Positions 24,257 through 33,375 are shown, numbered from the stretch's first letter. The stretch is DNA of 64,000 nucleotides from Larkinella terrae (GCF_009668025.1 NZ_WJXZ01000013.1:124001-188000), one strand, 5' to 3'. Program-made: numbers and translations. The notes: a model not told the origin generated them from the sequence alone.

Positions 24257-25767
24257 GAAAACTTTTACTGCTACTTTTCCTGTGTCCTGCCATTGGACTT
24301 TGCCAGAGCCAGATCGAAATAAAGTCCGTCCAGCTCTTTACGGAAGTCGGCGGTTTTTACGGAACTGCCAAACAAACGCCATTCTGGCTACGATCGAACC
24401 AGTACGGCATTGTGCCGACCACTTTGCCTTTAGCGACCATCCGCGCCGGACTTTACCGGGATTTCCGTTTCAGCCCCGTCGACGATCGCGTTGCCAGCAA
24501 ACGGCACGATCGATTCGGATTTGGCTACGGCGCCGAATTCGTGGGCAACACCGGCTCGGGCGGAAAAACCGCACTGATTATACCGGAACTCTACGCCAAG
24601 GTTCGGGCGGGGGCTTTCGAGTTGGTCGCCGGGCGTCGGCGGGAAGTTCACGGACTGGTGGATTCGACCCTCAGTTCGGGTTCATACAGTTGGTCGGGCA
24701 ATGCACTGCCCATTCCCAAAATCCAGATCGGCCTGTCCCGCTTCACACCTATCCCGTTTACCCACGGTCTGATTTCCGTGAACGGTTTTTATGCGCACGG
24801 ATGGTTTAACAATCAGGGAATCATTCACCATTCTTACCTGCATCAGAAGGCGCTTTACGTTCGAATTGGCAAATCAAACTGGCCAGTTAAAGTCTGCGGC
24901 GGTTTCAATCATCAGGTGCAATGGGGTGGTACGAGCAATGAGCTTTCCGACGGACTGATTAAAAATAATCGATTACCGGCCAGTTTTCAGGCCTATTCGT
25001 ATCTGGTAACCGGTAGCAGCCTGGGGTATAATCCCAACGTCGATACGACGTATTACAGCCGGTTTGACCGCGAAAACCGGGTTGGCAACCATCTGGGCAG
25101 CATTGACATTGGGTTGGAAATCAGCACTAAAAAGCTGTCCATTCTTTTGTATCGCCAGAGCATTTATGAAGACGGCTCACTCTATTACGGCACAAATATC
25201 GAAGATGGTCTGCATGGAATTCGGTTCCGAAACTTAAATCCGGCTACTTCCGGCTTCCGAATCACGGGTGCCGTAGCGGAGTTTCTGTATACGAAAAGTC
25301 AGGGGGGAGTTCAATTTGAACCTGATGACAAGCTGCGGGGCCGGGACAATTATTTTAACCACACGCAATACCGGAACGGCTGGTCGTATTTCGGGAATTC
25401 CATCGGCACGCCGTTTATCACGCCCATGGATGATACACGGCCGGAACTGCCGCGCTACGGTTTTTTTGCCAACAACCGGGTTCGGGCGTTCCACACCGGT
25501 TTGCAGGGCGGTTTCGCCCGGAATTGCACCTTTCAGTTGAAGGTATCGTACAGCCAGAATTACGGCACCTACGAAATGCCGTTTCCCAATACTGTCGAGC
25601 AGTTTTCATCGATGCTGCAACTGGGCTTGCCGTTGAACCAAACTGGTTTGCTCCTGACCGTTGCGGCCGCATCGGATCAGGGCGGTTTATTCTCCAACAG
25701 CAACGGCGTCTATGCCGGTGTCCGAAAAACGTGGGATTATTACAAGTACCGCGCCCGGAAAATCTAG
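24253..25767 (+). CDS. capsule assembly Wzi family outer membrane protein (copy 2)
   Basis: Protein of 504 residues with a signal peptide (MRKLLLLLFLCPAIGLCQS). It shows the same landmarks as copy 1 at 15725: TPFWLRSNQYGIVP, AGRRREVHGLVDSTLSSG, GGFNHQVQWGG and DNYFNHTQYRNGWSYFG. It is predicted to be an outer membrane barrel that holds exopolysaccharide. The two copies lie about 7 kb apart on the same strand and differ widely in sequence, pointing to an old duplication. It is coupled to the upstream small membrane protein gene. Confidence 0.9.
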   Translation: MRKLLLLLFLCPAIGLCQSQIEIKSVQLFTEVGGFYGTAKQTPFWLRSNQYGIVPTTLPLATIRAGLYRDFRFSPVDDRVASKRHDRFGFGYGAEFVGNTGSGGKTALIIPELYAKVRAGAFELVAGRRREVHGLVDSTLSSGSYSWSGNALPIPKIQIGLSRFTPIPFTHGLISVNGFYAHGWFNNQGIIHHSYLHQKALYVRIGKSNWPVKVCGGFNHQVQWGGTSNELSDGLIKNNRLPASFQAYSYLVTGSSLGYNPNVDTTYYSRFDRENRVGNHLGSIDIGLEISTKKLSILLYRQSIYEDGSLYYGTNIEDGLHGIRFRNLNPATSGFRITGAVAEFLYTKSQGGVQFEPDDKLRGRDNYFNHTQYRNGWSYFGNSIGTPFITPMDDTRPELPRYGFFANNRVRAFHTGLQGGFARNCTFQLKVSYSQNYGTYEMPFPNTVEQFSSMLQLGLPLNQTGLLLTVAAASDQGGLFSNSNGVYAGVRKTWDYYKYRARKI

Positions 25768-25794
25768 CGTATTGATTGCCTAACTCTCCTAAAC

Positions 25795-25880
25795 TTCATT
25801 ATTCGTTATTCAATATTCGCTATTCGATATTAATGGTCTAAATATCGAATAATGAATATTGAATAGCGAATAACGAAATA
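25795..25880. repeat. intergenic palindrome D (TATTCGCTATTCAATATTC units)
   Basis: The central stem TATTCGATATT (25821-25831) pairs exactly with AATATCGAATA (25841-25851). The outer parts are 8-9-nt units (ATTCGTT, ATTCAAT, ATTCGCT) that pair with their complements in a partly shuffled order. It lies between the second Wzi gene and the convergent MerR gene. Confidence 0.85.
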
Positions 25881-25896
25881 ATTGGTTGTCAACATA

Positions 25897-26226
25897 TTAT
25901 GCTTCGAGTTGATCCCTTGTCGCCACCAAAAACTTCCGGATTTCCTGGAGCCGACTGATCATCTGCTTGATTTCATTTTGCCGCGATGTGCTGCCTTTCA
26001 GGTGCTGTCTTGCCCCTTCCAGCGTCAGTTTCTTTTCTTCGACCAATTCCAGGATTCCCCGCAGGTGACTGATATCATCTTTGGTATAAATCCGGTCGCC
26101 CGCGCGGTTTTTGCGGGGTTTTAGCGTCGGAAATTCTTTTTCGTAAAACCGCAGTTTCGAAATATTCACCCCCAGCATATCGGCTACTTCCCGAATGCCA
26201 TAATAGCGTTTGGTTAACTCCTCCAT
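25897..26226 (-). CDS. MerR-family transcriptional regulator
   Basis: Protein of 109 residues. A winged helix at residues 5-72 (YYGIREVADMLGV, KLRFYEKEFPTLKPRKNRAGDRIYT, DDISHLRGI) is followed by a helix that would form the antiparallel dimer coiled coil. There is no C-terminal effector domain and no metal Cys pattern. The short, effector-less MerR type is common in Bacteroidetes and of unknown target. It is divergent from alaS with a 139-bp gap. Confidence 0.9.
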   Translation of the reverse strand: MEELTKRYYGIREVADMLGVNISKLRFYEKEFPTLKPRKNRAGDRIYTKDDISHLRGILELVEEKKLTLEGARQHLKGSTSRQNEIKQMISRLQEIRKFLVATRDQLEA

Positions 26227-26292
26227 GTCTTATTCCTCGCGAATGAGCGAATTAGTACCTGCGTGAATAGAATGTAACCGGCGAAAATAGCT

Positions 26293-26300
26293 TAAATTTG
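26293..26300 (+). promoter_or_regulatory. -7 element of alaS
   Basis: TAAATTTG fits TAnnTTTG and lies 65 bp before the alaS ATG at 26366. No TTTG stands at the -33 distance. Confidence 0.45.
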
Positions 26301-26365
26301 CAAAAAAATTGGACGTTTGCGATCGGGCAACAGTTAACGAACACAAACGTCAAACGGAAAGCAAC

Positions 26366-29020
26366 ATGACTTCAAGTGAAATTCGCCAGCATTTTCTAGA
26401 CTTTTTTCGCAGTAAAAACCACCTGATTGTTCAATCAGCGCCCCTGGTTGCCAAAAACGACCCTACCCTGATGTTCAACAATTCGGGGATGGCTCAATTT
26501 AAAGATTTTTTTCTGGGCAACGGAACGCCACCGGCCAAACGGGTCGCGGATACGCAAAAATGTCTGCGGGTTTCGGGAAAACACAACGACCTGGAAGATG
26601 TGGGTTTCGACACCTACCACCACACCATGTTCGAGATGCTCGGCAACTGGTCGTTCGGTGATTACTTCAAGAAAGAAGCCATCACCTGGGCCTGGGAACT
26701 GCTGACGGACATCTATAAACTTCCGAAAGATCGGCTGTATGTATCTGTATTTGAAGGTGATACTAAAGACAATGTCCCTTTCGATCAGGAAGCCTGGGAT
26801 TTGTGGAAACCGATCGTCGGCGAAGACCGCATCATTCTCGGCAACAAAAAAGACAATTTCTGGGAAATGGGCGATACGGGTCCCTGCGGTCCCTGCTCCG
26901 AAATCCACGTCGATTTGCGGCCCCAGTCGGAGGTTAATCTGAAACCGGGCAAGGAACTGGTGAACGCCGATCACCCGCAGGTGGTCGAAATCTGGAACCT
27001 GGTTTTCATGCAGTTCAACCGCAAGGCCGACGGTTCGCTCGACCCGCTGCCTGCCCGGCACGTCGATACCGGAATGGGTTTTGAGCGGCTTTGTATGGCA
27101 ATTCAGGGCAAAATGTCGAACTACGACACCGACGTTTTCACCCATACCATCAAGGTCATTGAAGAATTATCGGGAATCACTTACACCGGTTCGCAGCGCG
27201 AATACCCCGACGTGGCCATGCGCGTCATTGCCGACCACATCCGGGCGGTTTCGTTCGCCATTGCCGACGGCCTAGTTCCGTCAAACGCGCGGGCGGGCTA
27301 CGTCATTCGCCGGATTCTGCGCCGGGCGGTTCGCTACGGCTATTCGTACCTCGGTTTTACTGAACCGTTCCTGACTAAGCTTGTGCCAACGCTGGCGCTG
27401 CAATTTGCCGACGTTTTCCCGGAACTGAACGCCCAGCGCGACTTTGTGGCGACGGTGATTCGGGAGGAAGAAGCGGCTTTTCTGCGGACGCTGGAAAACG
27501 GCCTGAAACTACTGGATAAAATTACCGTCGATCTGGAAAAAACCGGCAAAACCGTTATCGATGGCGAAACCGTTTTCGAACTGAACGACACCTTTGGTTT
27601 CCCGGTCGATTTAACAGCGTTAATTGCCCGGGAAAAGGGCTTTTCAATTGATGAAAGCGGTTTTCAGAAATCCCTACAACTCCAGAAAGAACGCTCGAGA
27701 AAAGATGCTTCTTCGGCCACCGGCGACTGGACCGAACTGCACGACATCGATGGCGTTGAGTTTTTAGGATACGACCAGACGGAAGCCGAAGCTCGGATTG
27801 CCAAATACCGGAAGGTTCAGAACAAACAGGGAACGCAATACCAGATCGTTCTGGATCGGACACCTTTCTATGCCGAATCCGGTGGTCAGATTGGCGATAC
27901 GGGGGTGCTGGAATTACAGTCGGGCGACCAAATCGCCGTGATTCACATTGCCGATACTAAAAAAGAAAACGACCTGATTATTCATATTTCCAACGATAAG
28001 AATCTGGAAGAACTATTGGATGGTCACGCCCCGGTTCTGGCAAAAATCGATAGCGCGCGCCGGATAGCGATTGAAGACAACCACTCGGCTACCCACCTGT
28101 TGCACGCTGCGTTGCGCGAGGTTTTAGGGAAACATGTTGGCCAGAAAGGTTCGTATGTCGGGCCGGATGCGCTGCGGTTCGACTTCTCACACTTTACTAA
28201 AGTTACCGACGCTGAACTTGCTGAAGTTGAGCGCATTGTCAATGAAAAAATCCGCGAAAATATTCCATTAAACGAACGCCGGAACGTGCCGATCGACGAA
28301 GCCCGGAAACTGGGTGCGATGGCGTTGTTCGGTGAAAAATACGGCGATTTTGTCCGGGTCATTACCTTCGATCCGAACTATTCCGTCGAGCTTTGCGGAG
28401 GGACCCACGTTCCGGCCACCGGCCAGATCGGGTTATTCAAATTCACTTCGGAAGGCTCCGTTTCAACGGGCGTCCGCCGGATTGAAGCCGTTACCGCCGA
28501 GAAAGCCCTAGCGCTTCTGAACGAACAGCAGGCAACGCTGGATCAGTTGAAAGAACTGCTGAAAGCACCAAAAGATGTTGTGAAAGCGGTTCAAAGTCTG
28601 CTTGACGAACGCAGTCAGTTGCAGAAAAAAATCGATGCGCTGGAGTCGGAAAAATTACAGCAGGTCAAAACCGGTTTGCTGACCAAAGTGCAGTCGAGCA
28701 ATGGGCACTCGGTGATTGTTGAGCGTGTGGAGGTACCTTCGGCGGATGCGTTGAAACAACTGGCGTACGATCTGAAAGCGAAAATCGATAACTTGGCGCT
28801 GGTGTTGGGTTCGGATATCAACGGAAAACCGCAACTGGCGGTGATGCTGCCGGACAATCTGATCAAGGATAAAAACTTGCACGCCGGAAATCTGGTGAAA
28901 GAACTCGCGAAAGAAATCCGTGGGGGCGGTGGTGGTCAGCCGTTCTTTGCCACGGCGGGCGGCACCGACGCCAATGGCCTCGATCGGGCGCTGGAAAAAG
29001 GTCGGGAAATCTTGGGGTAA
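26366..29020 (+). CDS. alaS: alanyl-tRNA synthetase
   Basis: Charges tRNA-Ala. The 884-residue protein is full length: class II core with motif 2 HHTMFEMLGNWSFGDYF, motif 3-like GFERL, the editing domain with the metal-binding HSATHLLHAALREVLG and CGGTHVPATG, and the C-terminal C-Ala domain with GGGGGQPFFATAGG. I chose the ATG at 26366 (MTSSEIRQHFLDFF); upstream in-frame sequence is not part of the family. A perfect inverted repeat follows 6 bp after the stop codon. Confidence 0.98.
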   Translation: MTSSEIRQHFLDFFRSKNHLIVQSAPLVAKNDPTLMFNNSGMAQFKDFFLGNGTPPAKRVADTQKCLRVSGKHNDLEDVGFDTYHHTMFEMLGNWSFGDYFKKEAITWAWELLTDIYKLPKDRLYVSVFEGDTKDNVPFDQEAWDLWKPIVGEDRIILGNKKDNFWEMGDTGPCGPCSEIHVDLRPQSEVNLKPGKELVNADHPQVVEIWNLVFMQFNRKADGSLDPLPARHVDTGMGFERLCMAIQGKMSNYDTDVFTHTIKVIEELSGITYTGSQREYPDVAMRVIADHIRAVSFAIADGLVPSNARAGYVIRRILRRAVRYGYSYLGFTEPFLTKLVPTLALQFADVFPELNAQRDFVATVIREEEAAFLRTLENGLKLLDKITVDLEKTGKTVIDGETVFELNDTFGFPVDLTALIAREKGFSIDESGFQKSLQLQKERSRKDASSATGDWTELHDIDGVEFLGYDQTEAEARIAKYRKVQNKQGTQYQIVLDRTPFYAESGGQIGDTGVLELQSGDQIAVIHIADTKKENDLIIHISNDKNLEELLDGHAPVLAKIDSARRIAIEDNHSATHLLHAALREVLGKHVGQKGSYVGPDALRFDFSHFTKVTDAELAEVERIVNEKIRENIPLNERRNVPIDEARKLGAMALFGEKYGDFVRVITFDPNYSVELCGGTHVPATGQIGLFKFTSEGSVSTGVRRIEAVTAEKALALLNEQQATLDQLKELLKAPKDVVKAVQSLLDERSQLQKKIDALESEKLQQVKTGLLTKVQSSNGHSVIVERVEVPSADALKQLAYDLKAKIDNLALVLGSDINGKPQLAVMLPDNLIKDKNLHAGNLVKELAKEIRGGGGGQPFFATAGGTDANGLDRALEKGREILG

Positions 29021-29026
29021 AAGGGA

Positions 29027-29121
29027 AATGAAAAATATCAAATGATGAATGTCGAATGTAAACTGGCTAAGCGCTCTCAAGAACTTTTACATTCGACATT
29101 CATCATTTGATATTTTTCATT
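29027..29121. repeat. intergenic palindrome E, perfect 36-nt arms
   Basis: The arms 29027-29062 and 29086-29121 are exact reverse complements over 36 nt with a 23-nt loop. Units are AATGATGAATGTCGAATG. It starts 6 bp after the alaS stop and ends 7 bp before the stop codon of the convergent small gene (29129). Arm length equals that of palindrome B though the sequence differs. Confidence 0.95.
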
Positions 29122-29128
29122 CATAATT

Positions 29129-29401
29129 TTATTCATCGCGTTTTTCCTCCGGTTCATTCACCTGGTGTTCCGAACCGAAAACCGAACCGAGGTAGGAATG
29201 CTGCCAGTCTTCGACCTGACCGGGCGTTTTTAATTCTTCTATTTCGATCACCCGGTGTTTCAGGTGCGGGTATTGCGCGTCCAAATCCTGTTCAATAATT
29301 TCAACTTCTGGTTTTTCGGCCAGTTTCATTGGAATTGTGGTGGGGGTTTCAACTCCGAGTTCATCGACCCCTACGGCCCGAACTACAAACATCTTTTCCA
29401 T
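29129..29401 (-). CDS. small conserved hypothetical protein
   Basis: Protein of 90 residues, acidic, no signal or membrane segment (VVRAVGVDELGVETP, EDWQHSYLGSVFGSEHQVNEPEE). It is convergent with alaS, separated by palindrome E. No family is known to me; it is likely a real gene because it has good codon use and a defined start with a 175-bp upstream gap. Confidence 0.65.
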   Translation of the reverse strand: MEKMFVVRAVGVDELGVETPTTIPMKLAEKPEVEIIEQDLDAQYPHLKHRVIEIEELKTPGQVEDWQHSYLGSVFGSEHQVNEPEEKRDE

Positions 29402-29576
29402 ACAAGTTTTGGTTTTTTCTATATTAACTCGCGGCAGTTCTAAAAGTTGCTGAATTGATCTCCTTTGTTTCGCAAATCCCCATTTAGCGAACGGTTAACC
29501 GTTTAGCCCGGAAATTTCTATATTTACGTAACTACGGCCGGCCAATGCCGCCCCGTTTAGTCCGCAGGTAGATGCT

Positions 29577-31271
29577 ATGAAACGACTCTATACATACTCG
29601 CTCCTTCCCGTACTGCTGGCTGCCTTGCTGGTTAGTGAACTCTGGTCTGGAAAAACACAAACCGCACCGGCTGAAATCGTGACCATCAACGAAATACCGC
29701 AAGCGCCCATATGCGGGATGGCCCACATCGGCGGCATACCGTATTCGCTGCTTCAACAATCCGTGGCGCTGCGCCCCAATGTGGGGCAATACCCGACGCC
29801 GACTTCCACCAAAAATCCGAAAGCACAGGCTTATTTTGAACAGGGCATGGCCTACCTGCACGGGTATGCGCTGGTGGAAGCCGCCCGGTCGTTTCACGAA
29901 GCCATCAAACTGGACTCTACTTTTGTCATGGCGTATGTGGGTCTGAGCCGCCTGTATATTCAACTGGAAGACAACAAAGCCGCTTTAAAAGCCGCCGAAA
30001 CCGCGAAGTCGTTTTCGAAATACGCTTCAGAGCGCGAAAAGGGGCACATCGAATTGCGGTTTGCGCAATTGAAGGCCGTCGATTCATTGAGTAACCAAAA
30101 ACTGCTGAATGACTACCGGACGAAAGTCAACGGGATTGTCAAGAAATTCCCGACGGATCCGGAATTGTGGTTACTGTCCGGTAACTCCTACGAAAAATTT
30201 GCCACCGGCCGCGGCCAGGGCTCATCGACGGGCAGCATCGCCATTTACGAAAAAATACTCCAGTTTGCCCCCGACCATCCGGCGGCTCACCATTACCTGA
30301 TTCATGCGTACGAGGGCATGGGCGATTATACTGAAGCCTTGAAACACGGCAAAGACTACGCCAGATTGGCACCGAATCTGGCCCACGCGCTGCACATGTA
30401 CGCCCACGACCTGATGAAAACCGGTGACGTAGACAACGCCATTGCGGAAATGAAGCAGACGGACGCCATTGAACGCGGTTTGTATACGAGTGAAAAATAC
30501 GATCCGATGTACGACTGGCACCACATCCACAACATTTCGCTGCTGGCGCTTTGCTACCAGTATCAAGGGCGGATTCAGGAAGCGGAAAAACTGGTGAAAG
30601 AACGGTTTGAAATCAAACGGCCGATCAATCTGGAGCGGACATTCTATAACAAAATGGGCTATCCGACTTTGCTGATTACCCAAAACCGGGATGAAGAAGC
30701 CCGGCCCATTGCCGAAGAAATGACGAAGGGCAAAACGCCGGGTGAGCGTGTGATCGGGCACTACCTGCTCGGGATGATTGCCCTGAAAAAGAATCAGCTC
30801 GAGCAGGCGAAGGCTTCGCTGAAAACCGCCCAAACCGAACTGGTGGAAGCCAAGAAGGAAGCTCAAACCGACTGGCTGAATGCCTGGCTCGATCCGCATC
30901 CGAAATTTTTAGCCAGCCTGATTGCCCTGCACGATCCCGCAGCCCGCGAAAAAGGTTTGGCCGACATTCGGAAGTTTCAGGCCAGCGCCCGGGACCAAAC
31001 CGGTCCGGACCCGTGGATTGAAGCCCTGTTCCAACTGGAGATGATTGCGCAGGTGGCTACGCAGCTGAAGCTGACCGATTTCGCCGAAGAATCCACGAAG
31101 GTGCTGGCCGAACATGATCCGTATTATCCCGGAACACATTTCGTTCTCGCCCGGATTGCCGACCTGAAAGGCGATAAAGCAACGGCCGAAAAAGAGTGTC
31201 AACTGGCTCGGAAAGGCTGGTCGAAAGCCGATGCTGTATTTTTAGCTCAAAATTTCCCTAAAAATAAATAA
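29577..31271 (+). CDS. exported tetratricopeptide repeat protein
   Basis: Protein of 564 residues. The N-terminal hydrophobic segment (SLLPVLLAALLVSELWSG) looks like a signal peptide or anchor. The body is mostly TPR helix pairs (AQAYFEQGMAYLHGYALVEAARSFHEAIKLD; AYVGLSRLYIQLEDNKAALKAAETA; HYLIHAYEGMGDYTEALKH). TPRs mediate protein contacts; the partner is unknown. It ends 21 bp before the SpeD-like gene, so it could head that operon, although a role there is not evident. Confidence 0.88.
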   Translation: MKRLYTYSLLPVLLAALLVSELWSGKTQTAPAEIVTINEIPQAPICGMAHIGGIPYSLLQQSVALRPNVGQYPTPTSTKNPKAQAYFEQGMAYLHGYALVEAARSFHEAIKLDSTFVMAYVGLSRLYIQLEDNKAALKAAETAKSFSKYASEREKGHIELRFAQLKAVDSLSNQKLLNDYRTKVNGIVKKFPTDPELWLLSGNSYEKFATGRGQGSSTGSIAIYEKILQFAPDHPAAHHYLIHAYEGMGDYTEALKHGKDYARLAPNLAHALHMYAHDLMKTGDVDNAIAEMKQTDAIERGLYTSEKYDPMYDWHHIHNISLLALCYQYQGRIQEAEKLVKERFEIKRPINLERTFYNKMGYPTLLITQNRDEEARPIAEEMTKGKTPGERVIGHYLLGMIALKKNQLEQAKASLKTAQTELVEAKKEAQTDWLNAWLDPHPKFLASLIALHDPAAREKGLADIRKFQASARDQTGPDPWIEALFQLEMIAQVATQLKLTDFAEESTKVLAEHDPYYPGTHFVLARIADLKGDKATAEKECQLARKGWSKADAVFLAQNFPKNK

Positions 31272-31292
31272 CGAAATCCTATCTTGCGGGCC

Positions 31293-31649
31293 ATGACATC
31301 CTACCGCCCCGGCCTGCACATTCTGTCAACTTTCGAAGCTCCGGCATCTGCCCTGACGGATGTGGAAAGCTGCCGCGCGGGTTTCAACCGGCTTATTCAG
31401 GAACTGGGATTGTCGAAGGTTGGGGAAGTGTATCATTCCTTTCCGAATGGCGGTTTTACGGCGGTGATTTGCCTCACCGAATCCCATGTTTCCGTGCACA
31501 CCTGGCCTGAAAGCGGTTTGGCTACATTCGATGTCTTCCTATCTAATTTTCAACACGATAACACCCTGAAAGTCCGACAGTTTTATGCAGAAGCACTGCG
31601 ACTGTTTGAGGTAACATCGGTCATTCATGAACAGGAAATAACCCGCTGA
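31293..31649 (+). CDS. S-adenosylmethionine decarboxylase-like protein, catalytic Cys replaced
   Basis: Protein of 118 residues, SpeD/SpeH family length. ESHVSVHTWPE (from residue 63) holds the Glu63-Ser64 pair where SpeD proteins cut themselves to make the pyruvoyl group, and His69 needed for processing. In typical SpeD the DVYTCG segment supplies the catalytic Cys; here it reads DVFLSN, with Ser84 at that place. The fold is clear, but the activity as AdoMet decarboxylase is uncertain. It is first of a membrane-protein cluster reaching to 36524. ATG at 31293 chosen; TTG at 31284 is also possible. Confidence 0.8.
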   Translation: MTSYRPGLHILSTFEAPASALTDVESCRAGFNRLIQELGLSKVGEVYHSFPNGGFTAVICLTESHVSVHTWPESGLATFDVFLSNFQHDNTLKVRQFYAEALRLFEVTSVIHEQEITR

Positions 31650-31662
31650 TTGTACCGACATT

Positions 31663-32928
31663 ATGCCTTTCAACGAGTCTTCCGCACCCACCTCATTCGA
31701 CTGCCCGGTTTGCAGCACGTCCATTCCGATCTTCGACCCATCGGAAAGTTGCTATTTCGGCTGCGCCCATTGCCAGAACTATTTTTATTACGGAGAAACC
31801 GGTCCCATTGATCGGAAAACGACGTTTTCAACGCGAATGGAGCCAACTCCCCTATCCGTTGGTTCGGAAGGATACCTCGATGGAAAATGGGTTCGGGTGA
31901 CGGGAATTAGCAGGAAACGGGAAGAAAGATACGATGATCCCTGGCTGGAATATGTTTTGGAGACAAAAGAAAGCGGTTATCAAATGTTGTCCGAATTCAA
32001 CGGCCACTGGATGCTGATTCGCCCGGCAGAGGGGAAATACACCGAAGAAAAAGGCAAGAACGTTACGGACGAAGATCGTGAATACAAGCTGTTTAACCGG
32101 TATAACTGCCGGGTGCTGAACGCCGTTGGGGAATTTTATTGGGACCTCCTGGAGGACTCCAAACTGCAAATCTCCGAATACATTCATCCGCCTTATTTGC
32201 TGAGTCGGGAAGTTGGTCTGAAGGGAACCGAATGGTACAAAGCGGTTTACAAAACTCCTCAGGAAATCGCAACCGCCTTCGGATTGACCAATCAACTGCC
32301 AAAACCGCTGGGTATCGGAGCCATTCAACCGTCGCCCGCGGGTCAGAAACGGCCGACAGTGGCGTGGCTGGCTACTCGCCTGGCGTTGCTGATCGTGGTA
32401 CTTCAAGTGTTTTTTTATATTTTAAAACCGCAAAAAACACTTTTCGATCAATCTTATTCCTGGAATTCGGATTCAACGCGGCCGGGCTGGAACCAGCCCA
32501 TCGTGACGTCTTCGTTTGCCTTTGACGGGCCGTCGGCAATGGCCATTCGGTTGAGTGCCAACGTCGATAACAATTGGGTGGAGTTGCCGATCAGCCTGAT
32601 CAATGAGACCTCCGGCAAGTCGTATGAATTCACGCGAACGGTGGAGTATTACCACGGCGTAGATGGCGGAGAGAGCTGGGAAGAGGGCGCTCAGAAGGAC
32701 GAAGCCATACTGTCACGCATTCCGTCCGGGCAGTATCACCTCAATTTGTATCCGAATTCCGAAGGCAAAAACCGGTTTTACGTGCACGTCACCGTCGTCC
32801 AGAACCCGATTCTGTATTCCAATCTGTTTCTGATGCTGATTCTCATTGCCATTTACCCAATCGTCCTGTTCATTCAGCAAAACGTATTCGAGCAAAAACG
32901 CTGGGCCGATAGTGATTTTGGACCGTAA
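31663..32928 (+). CDS. DUF4178 domain membrane protein
   Basis: Protein of 421 residues. It begins with a zinc-ribbon-like CPVCSTSI ... CYFGCAHC pattern (residues 11-37), followed by a DUF4178-like region (WVRVTGISRKREE, WLEYVLETK, GYQMLSEFNGHW, about 60-190). A membrane helix near 228-248 and a last one near 383-405 flank a strand-rich extracytoplasmic part. DUF4178 is often found with SpeD, SpeE and DUF350 genes. It probably forms part of a membrane-linked complex; the role is unknown. It starts 13 bp after the SpeD-like gene. Confidence 0.85.
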   Translation: MPFNESSAPTSFDCPVCSTSIPIFDPSESCYFGCAHCQNYFYYGETGPIDRKTTFSTRMEPTPLSVGSEGYLDGKWVRVTGISRKREERYDDPWLEYVLETKESGYQMLSEFNGHWMLIRPAEGKYTEEKGKNVTDEDREYKLFNRYNCRVLNAVGEFYWDLLEDSKLQISEYIHPPYLLSREVGLKGTEWYKAVYKTPQEIATAFGLTNQLPKPLGIGAIQPSPAGQKRPTVAWLATRLALLIVVLQVFFYILKPQKTLFDQSYSWNSDSTRPGWNQPIVTSSFAFDGPSAMAIRLSANVDNNWVELPISLINETSGKSYEFTRTVEYYHGVDGGESWEEGAQKDEAILSRIPSGQYHLNLYPNSEGKNRFYVHVTVVQNPILYSNLFLMLILIAIYPIVLFIQQNVFEQKRWADSDFGP

Positions 32929-32950
32929 ACCATAAACCCTAAATGTAATC

Positions 32951-33148
32951 ATGCTTGAGAAGTTGTTCAAAATCAAATACATCGTTTTAGCGGGTGGTTT
33001 GTTAACAGCGGGATTTGTCTGGGCGGGGATGTACGGAAGCCGATTGCTGGGCGATGACCTGGAAAGCGTCGAAAAAATGGATAACAATTCCTTTCAACAC
33101 GGTTCGGGTCGACGTTCGGGCCACCGGACCGGTTTTTACCACAAATAA
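32951..33148 (+). CDS. small single-helix membrane protein
   Basis: Protein of 65 residues: short basic start (MLEKLFKIKY), one hydrophobic helix (about 10-27, IVLAGGLLTAGFVWAG), and a polar, His- and Gly-rich tail (NSFQHGSGRRSGHRTGFYHK). It lies between the DUF4178 and DUF350 genes with 22 and 11 bp gaps, so it is part of the cluster. No family recognised. Confidence 0.65.
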   Translation: MLEKLFKIKYIVLAGGLLTAGFVWAGMYGSRLLGDDLESVEKMDNNSFQHGSGRRSGHRTGFYHK

Positions 33149-33159
33149 ACCCTCTTCCC

Positions 33160-33375
33160 ATGGACTTGTCTACCTTGAAGTACATCGTTCCGTCCGTCGT
33201 TTATTCGCTGGTCGGCATCCTGATTCTGGTCATCAGCTTCGTGATCATCGAAAAAATCGCCCCCGAAAATCTCTGGAAAAAAATCGTCGATGAGGAAAAC
33301 GTCGCACTTTCCATTCTGGCGGCTGCTTTCATGATTGCGGTGGCCATCATCATCAGTTCGGCCATCCATGAGTGA
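33160..33375 (+). CDS. DUF350 membrane protein
   Basis: Protein of 71 residues with two membrane helices (about 11-30, SVVYSLVGILILVISFVII; about 47-67, ALSILAAAFMIAVAIIISSAI). This is one DUF350/YjfL repeat (the family often has several). The acidic ENLWKKIVDEENVALSI link between the helices is typical. DUF350 genes travel with SpeD/SpeE and DUF4178 genes. Its last 8 bases overlap the start of the spermidine-synthase-like gene. Confidence 0.82.
   Translation: MDLSTLKYIVPSVVYSLVGILILVISFVIIEKIAPENLWKKIVDEENVALSILAAAFMIAVAIIISSAIHE

Noticed and set aside
26435-27145. 236-codon minus-strand frame
   Set aside because: Shadow of alaS.
31663-31780. DUF4178 gene start as part of the SpeD-like gene (fusion)
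   Set aside because: A stop codon and 13-bp gap separate them, and each has its own start.
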